Origin: Plakobranchus ocellatus
Lineage: Eukaryota; Mollusca; Gastropoda; Plakobranchidae
Direction of reading: 5' to 3'
Length of the DNA stretch: 20,000 nucleotides
Assembly (NCBI GenBank): GCA_019648995.1
Contig: BLXT01000801.1
Location: forward strand, 768-20,767
The notes beneath the pieces were generated by a model. It saw nothing but the letters and a program-made list of their open reading frames with translations, was not told the DNA's origin and did no database searches. This document shows, in pieces, positions 18,846-20,000 of this stretch. The position numbers were made by a program, and so were the translations under genes. Each line of letters opens with the position of its first letter. The first letter of the stretch is position 1.

Positions 18846-19178
18846 TTCATACATCCATAATGAGATTTAAAAAAAATCTCTTTGTTTGTTGTGAGGATGC
18901 GTGTGTCTGTTTTACAGAACGGTTGTAGTTGCTATTCATATTTTTGCTGATTGTTATAGTTGGTGGTGTTCTTTTTGTTATTGCTTTTGTTGTTGTTGTT
19001 AGTTTTTTTGGTGATGCTGTTGTTCTTGTTCGTGTTGTTCTTGTTGTTGATCATGTTATAATGATGTTACTAATTGTTTTCCTAGTATAGCTTGTTTATC
19101 TTTATACTGTGACATCGCGTGAGAGCAAAGGTTAACAGTTTTGTTTTTGTTTTTTTTCACATATACATACACACACAT

Positions 19179-19181
<3 letters not shown>

Positions 19182-19235
<54 letters not shown>
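19182..19235 (+). repeat. (TA)n microsatellite
   Basis: About 27 TA units, preceded by a short acatatacatacacacaca run. Confidence 0.96.
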
Positions 19236-19240
<5 letters not shown>

Positions 19241-19267
19241 CCAGTGTGTGTTTCACTCTCACCTCTA

Positions 19268-19336
19268 CCTATCTCTCTCTCTCACACTCTCTCTCTCACT
19301 CTCTCTCTCTCTCACTTTCTCTCTCTCTCTTCTTTC
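19268..19336 (+). repeat. (CT)n-rich tract
   Basis: Interrupted tctctctc and cactct runs just after the TA tract, making a compound microsatellite. Confidence 0.9.
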
Positions 19337-19669
19337 TCAAAGGTTAATCTTGTGTTTTGCTGAACAACATTGAAACAAACGAGCCTTTTGCAGAATATCA
19401 TGTTACCTGGGGATTTGGATTTTAGTAAACGCAAAGAAATAATAGAGTTTAATATGCTATACAGCACGCAAAAAAAATATAATTAGAATTCTGATTTGTT
19501 TAAAAGATGCGCATTCGCGAATCATGTGATTTTTAGGAGAAGGCCTATTGCTTTGCTTCAGGAGTTTAAGTTCCTTAAAAATGTAATGCCATCACAACAG
19601 CGGCAGCAACGAAATCTTGGTTTTGGTTTGAAAGGTCGGTTTTTGTTTCTAAACGACAAAAACATTTAC

Positions 19670-19882
19670 CGCCGAAAAGGAGCACTTCGCACAGAGTAAG
19701 GATTAACGAGACTTCACTGTTGCTGATTATTATTCTGTTGATAGGATCAGTGATATTAGCTGGTACTATCACTGTGTAGATCTCCTGGGCTGTTGGGTTG
19801 GGGTCCGTGTAGGTGAACACTCTGATGGTTTTCTGTGTGTAAGCTTCAAGGGTGAAGCCAATCAGCCGATCTTCACAGCAAT
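19670..19882 (-). CDS. Exon: C-terminal half of an F5/8C (fucolectin-like) domain
   Basis: A 213-base, 71-codon exon flanked by an acceptor (ttctattgtag, AG at 19884-19883) and a donor (GTAAATG at 19669). It is symmetric, phase 1 at both ends. The peptide starts with DCCEDRLIGFTLEAYT, has the TYTDPNPTAQ segment in the middle, and ends with LILTLCEVLLFGG. The paired Cys near the start, the aromatic-rich strands and the LTLCEV..FG ending are typical of the second half of fucolectin/tachylectin-type F5/8C domains, which bind sugars in known members. The first half must lie beyond 20000. The final G of this exon plus AG of the next makes Glu, so the EGF region follows at once. Whether the domain still binds a glycan cannot be judged from this half. 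Confidence 0.82.
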
Positions 19883-20000
19883 CTACAATAGAATCATAAT
19901 TTAGTGTTTGGGAGCGAAAACGTAAAACCATTAAAAACAACTTCATGCATAAAAAAATATGAGTTAACAAATTTGTGAGGCTGACGAAAAGTAATTCATG

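Larger units (their letters stand above)
17968..19669 (-). other. Intron, about 1.7 kb, repeat-rich
   Basis: Phase 1, donor GTAAATG, acceptor tttttcag. Contains repeat copy B, a TTG-rich stretch (18955-19055) and the TA and CT tracts. I saw no further EGF or lectin exon, and the flanking exons already join in phase to complete both domains. Confidence 0.7.
1431..19882 (-). other. Locus of a receptor-like gene (F5/8C-EGF-TM-cytoplasmic), partial at both ends
   Basis: Eight exons on the minus strand form one gene. The order is: lectin-like domain end, four 8-Cys EGF modules, transmembrane helix, basic tail, pre-phosphatase-like segment. All introns seen are GT/AG, and the exon phases chain without conflict (1-1, 1-1, 1-1, 1-1, 1-1, 1-2, 2-1, 1-0), giving 1166 coding bases. 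Such architecture is found in molluscan single-pass receptors, including EGF-containing receptor tyrosine phosphatases and MEGF-like scavenger receptors. The phosphatase assignment rests only on the last exon. Start codon, signal peptide, catalytic domain and 3' UTR are not in the window. The joining of exons is my inference from phases and splice sites; no transcript was seen. Confidence 0.8.

Noticed and set aside
19119..19373. Open frame with Tyr-Ile and Ser-Leu repeats
   Set aside because: It is translation of the (TA)n and (CT)n microsatellites.
1..20000. CRISPR arrays, bacterial operons, rRNA or a functional tRNA
   Set aside because: No regularly spaced direct repeats, no operon-like gene packing and no convincing cloverleaf; the spliced exons show eukaryotic DNA.

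Overview
The window looks like animal nuclear DNA, most likely from a mollusc or another lophotrochozoan. It is AT-rich and full of microsatellites ((AAT)n, (CT)n, (TA)n). It carries short EGF-type exons with GT/AG splice sites and two kinds of retroelement. The phylum is an inference from the gene architecture (a lectin-like domain plus 8-cysteine EGF repeats plus a transmembrane segment) and was not proven from the sequence.

The host gene runs on the minus strand, right to left. Eight exons can be placed: the C-terminal half of an F5/8C (fucolectin-like) domain at 19670-19882; four EGF-like modules at 17824-17967, 16819-16962, 15317-15451 and 14423-14557; a transmembrane exon at 13106-13223; a basic, Ser/Thr-rich cytoplasmic exon at 12207-12349; and a final cytoplasmic exon at 1431-1564. 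The last exon resembles the stretch just before the first catalytic domain of receptor protein-tyrosine phosphatases. Every splice phase matches the next, so these join into one continuous reading frame of about 388 codons. The 5' exons (signal peptide, rest of the lectin domain) and the 3' exons (a possible phosphatase domain) lie outside the window.

One large intron, about 10.6 kb (1565-12206), holds two retroelements, both antisense to the host gene. The first (about 2238-7653) is a decayed Ty3/gypsy element with the unusual order protease, integrase, reverse transcriptase, RNase H, the arrangement known from the Gmr1 group. It has lost its 5' LTR and most of gag but keeps a polypurine tract and a 3' LTR of about 1040 bp. 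It carries several frameshifts, a nonsense codon, replaced catalytic residues, and a nearly perfect 356-bp tandem duplication across the end of pol. A diverged piece of the same family's pre-LTR region lies just past the LTR at 7808-7907.

The second element (about 8080-11607) is a CR1/L2-type LINE. It has a nearly complete endonuclease-reverse transcriptase frame, a broken C-terminal part, and a 3' end with a hairpin and a TTA-rich tail.

The remaining introns hold simple repeats, one dispersed-repeat pair (197-337 on minus, 18708-18845 on plus) and one tRNA-like SINE remnant (about 16665-16730 on minus). I saw no CRISPR array, operon or rRNA.
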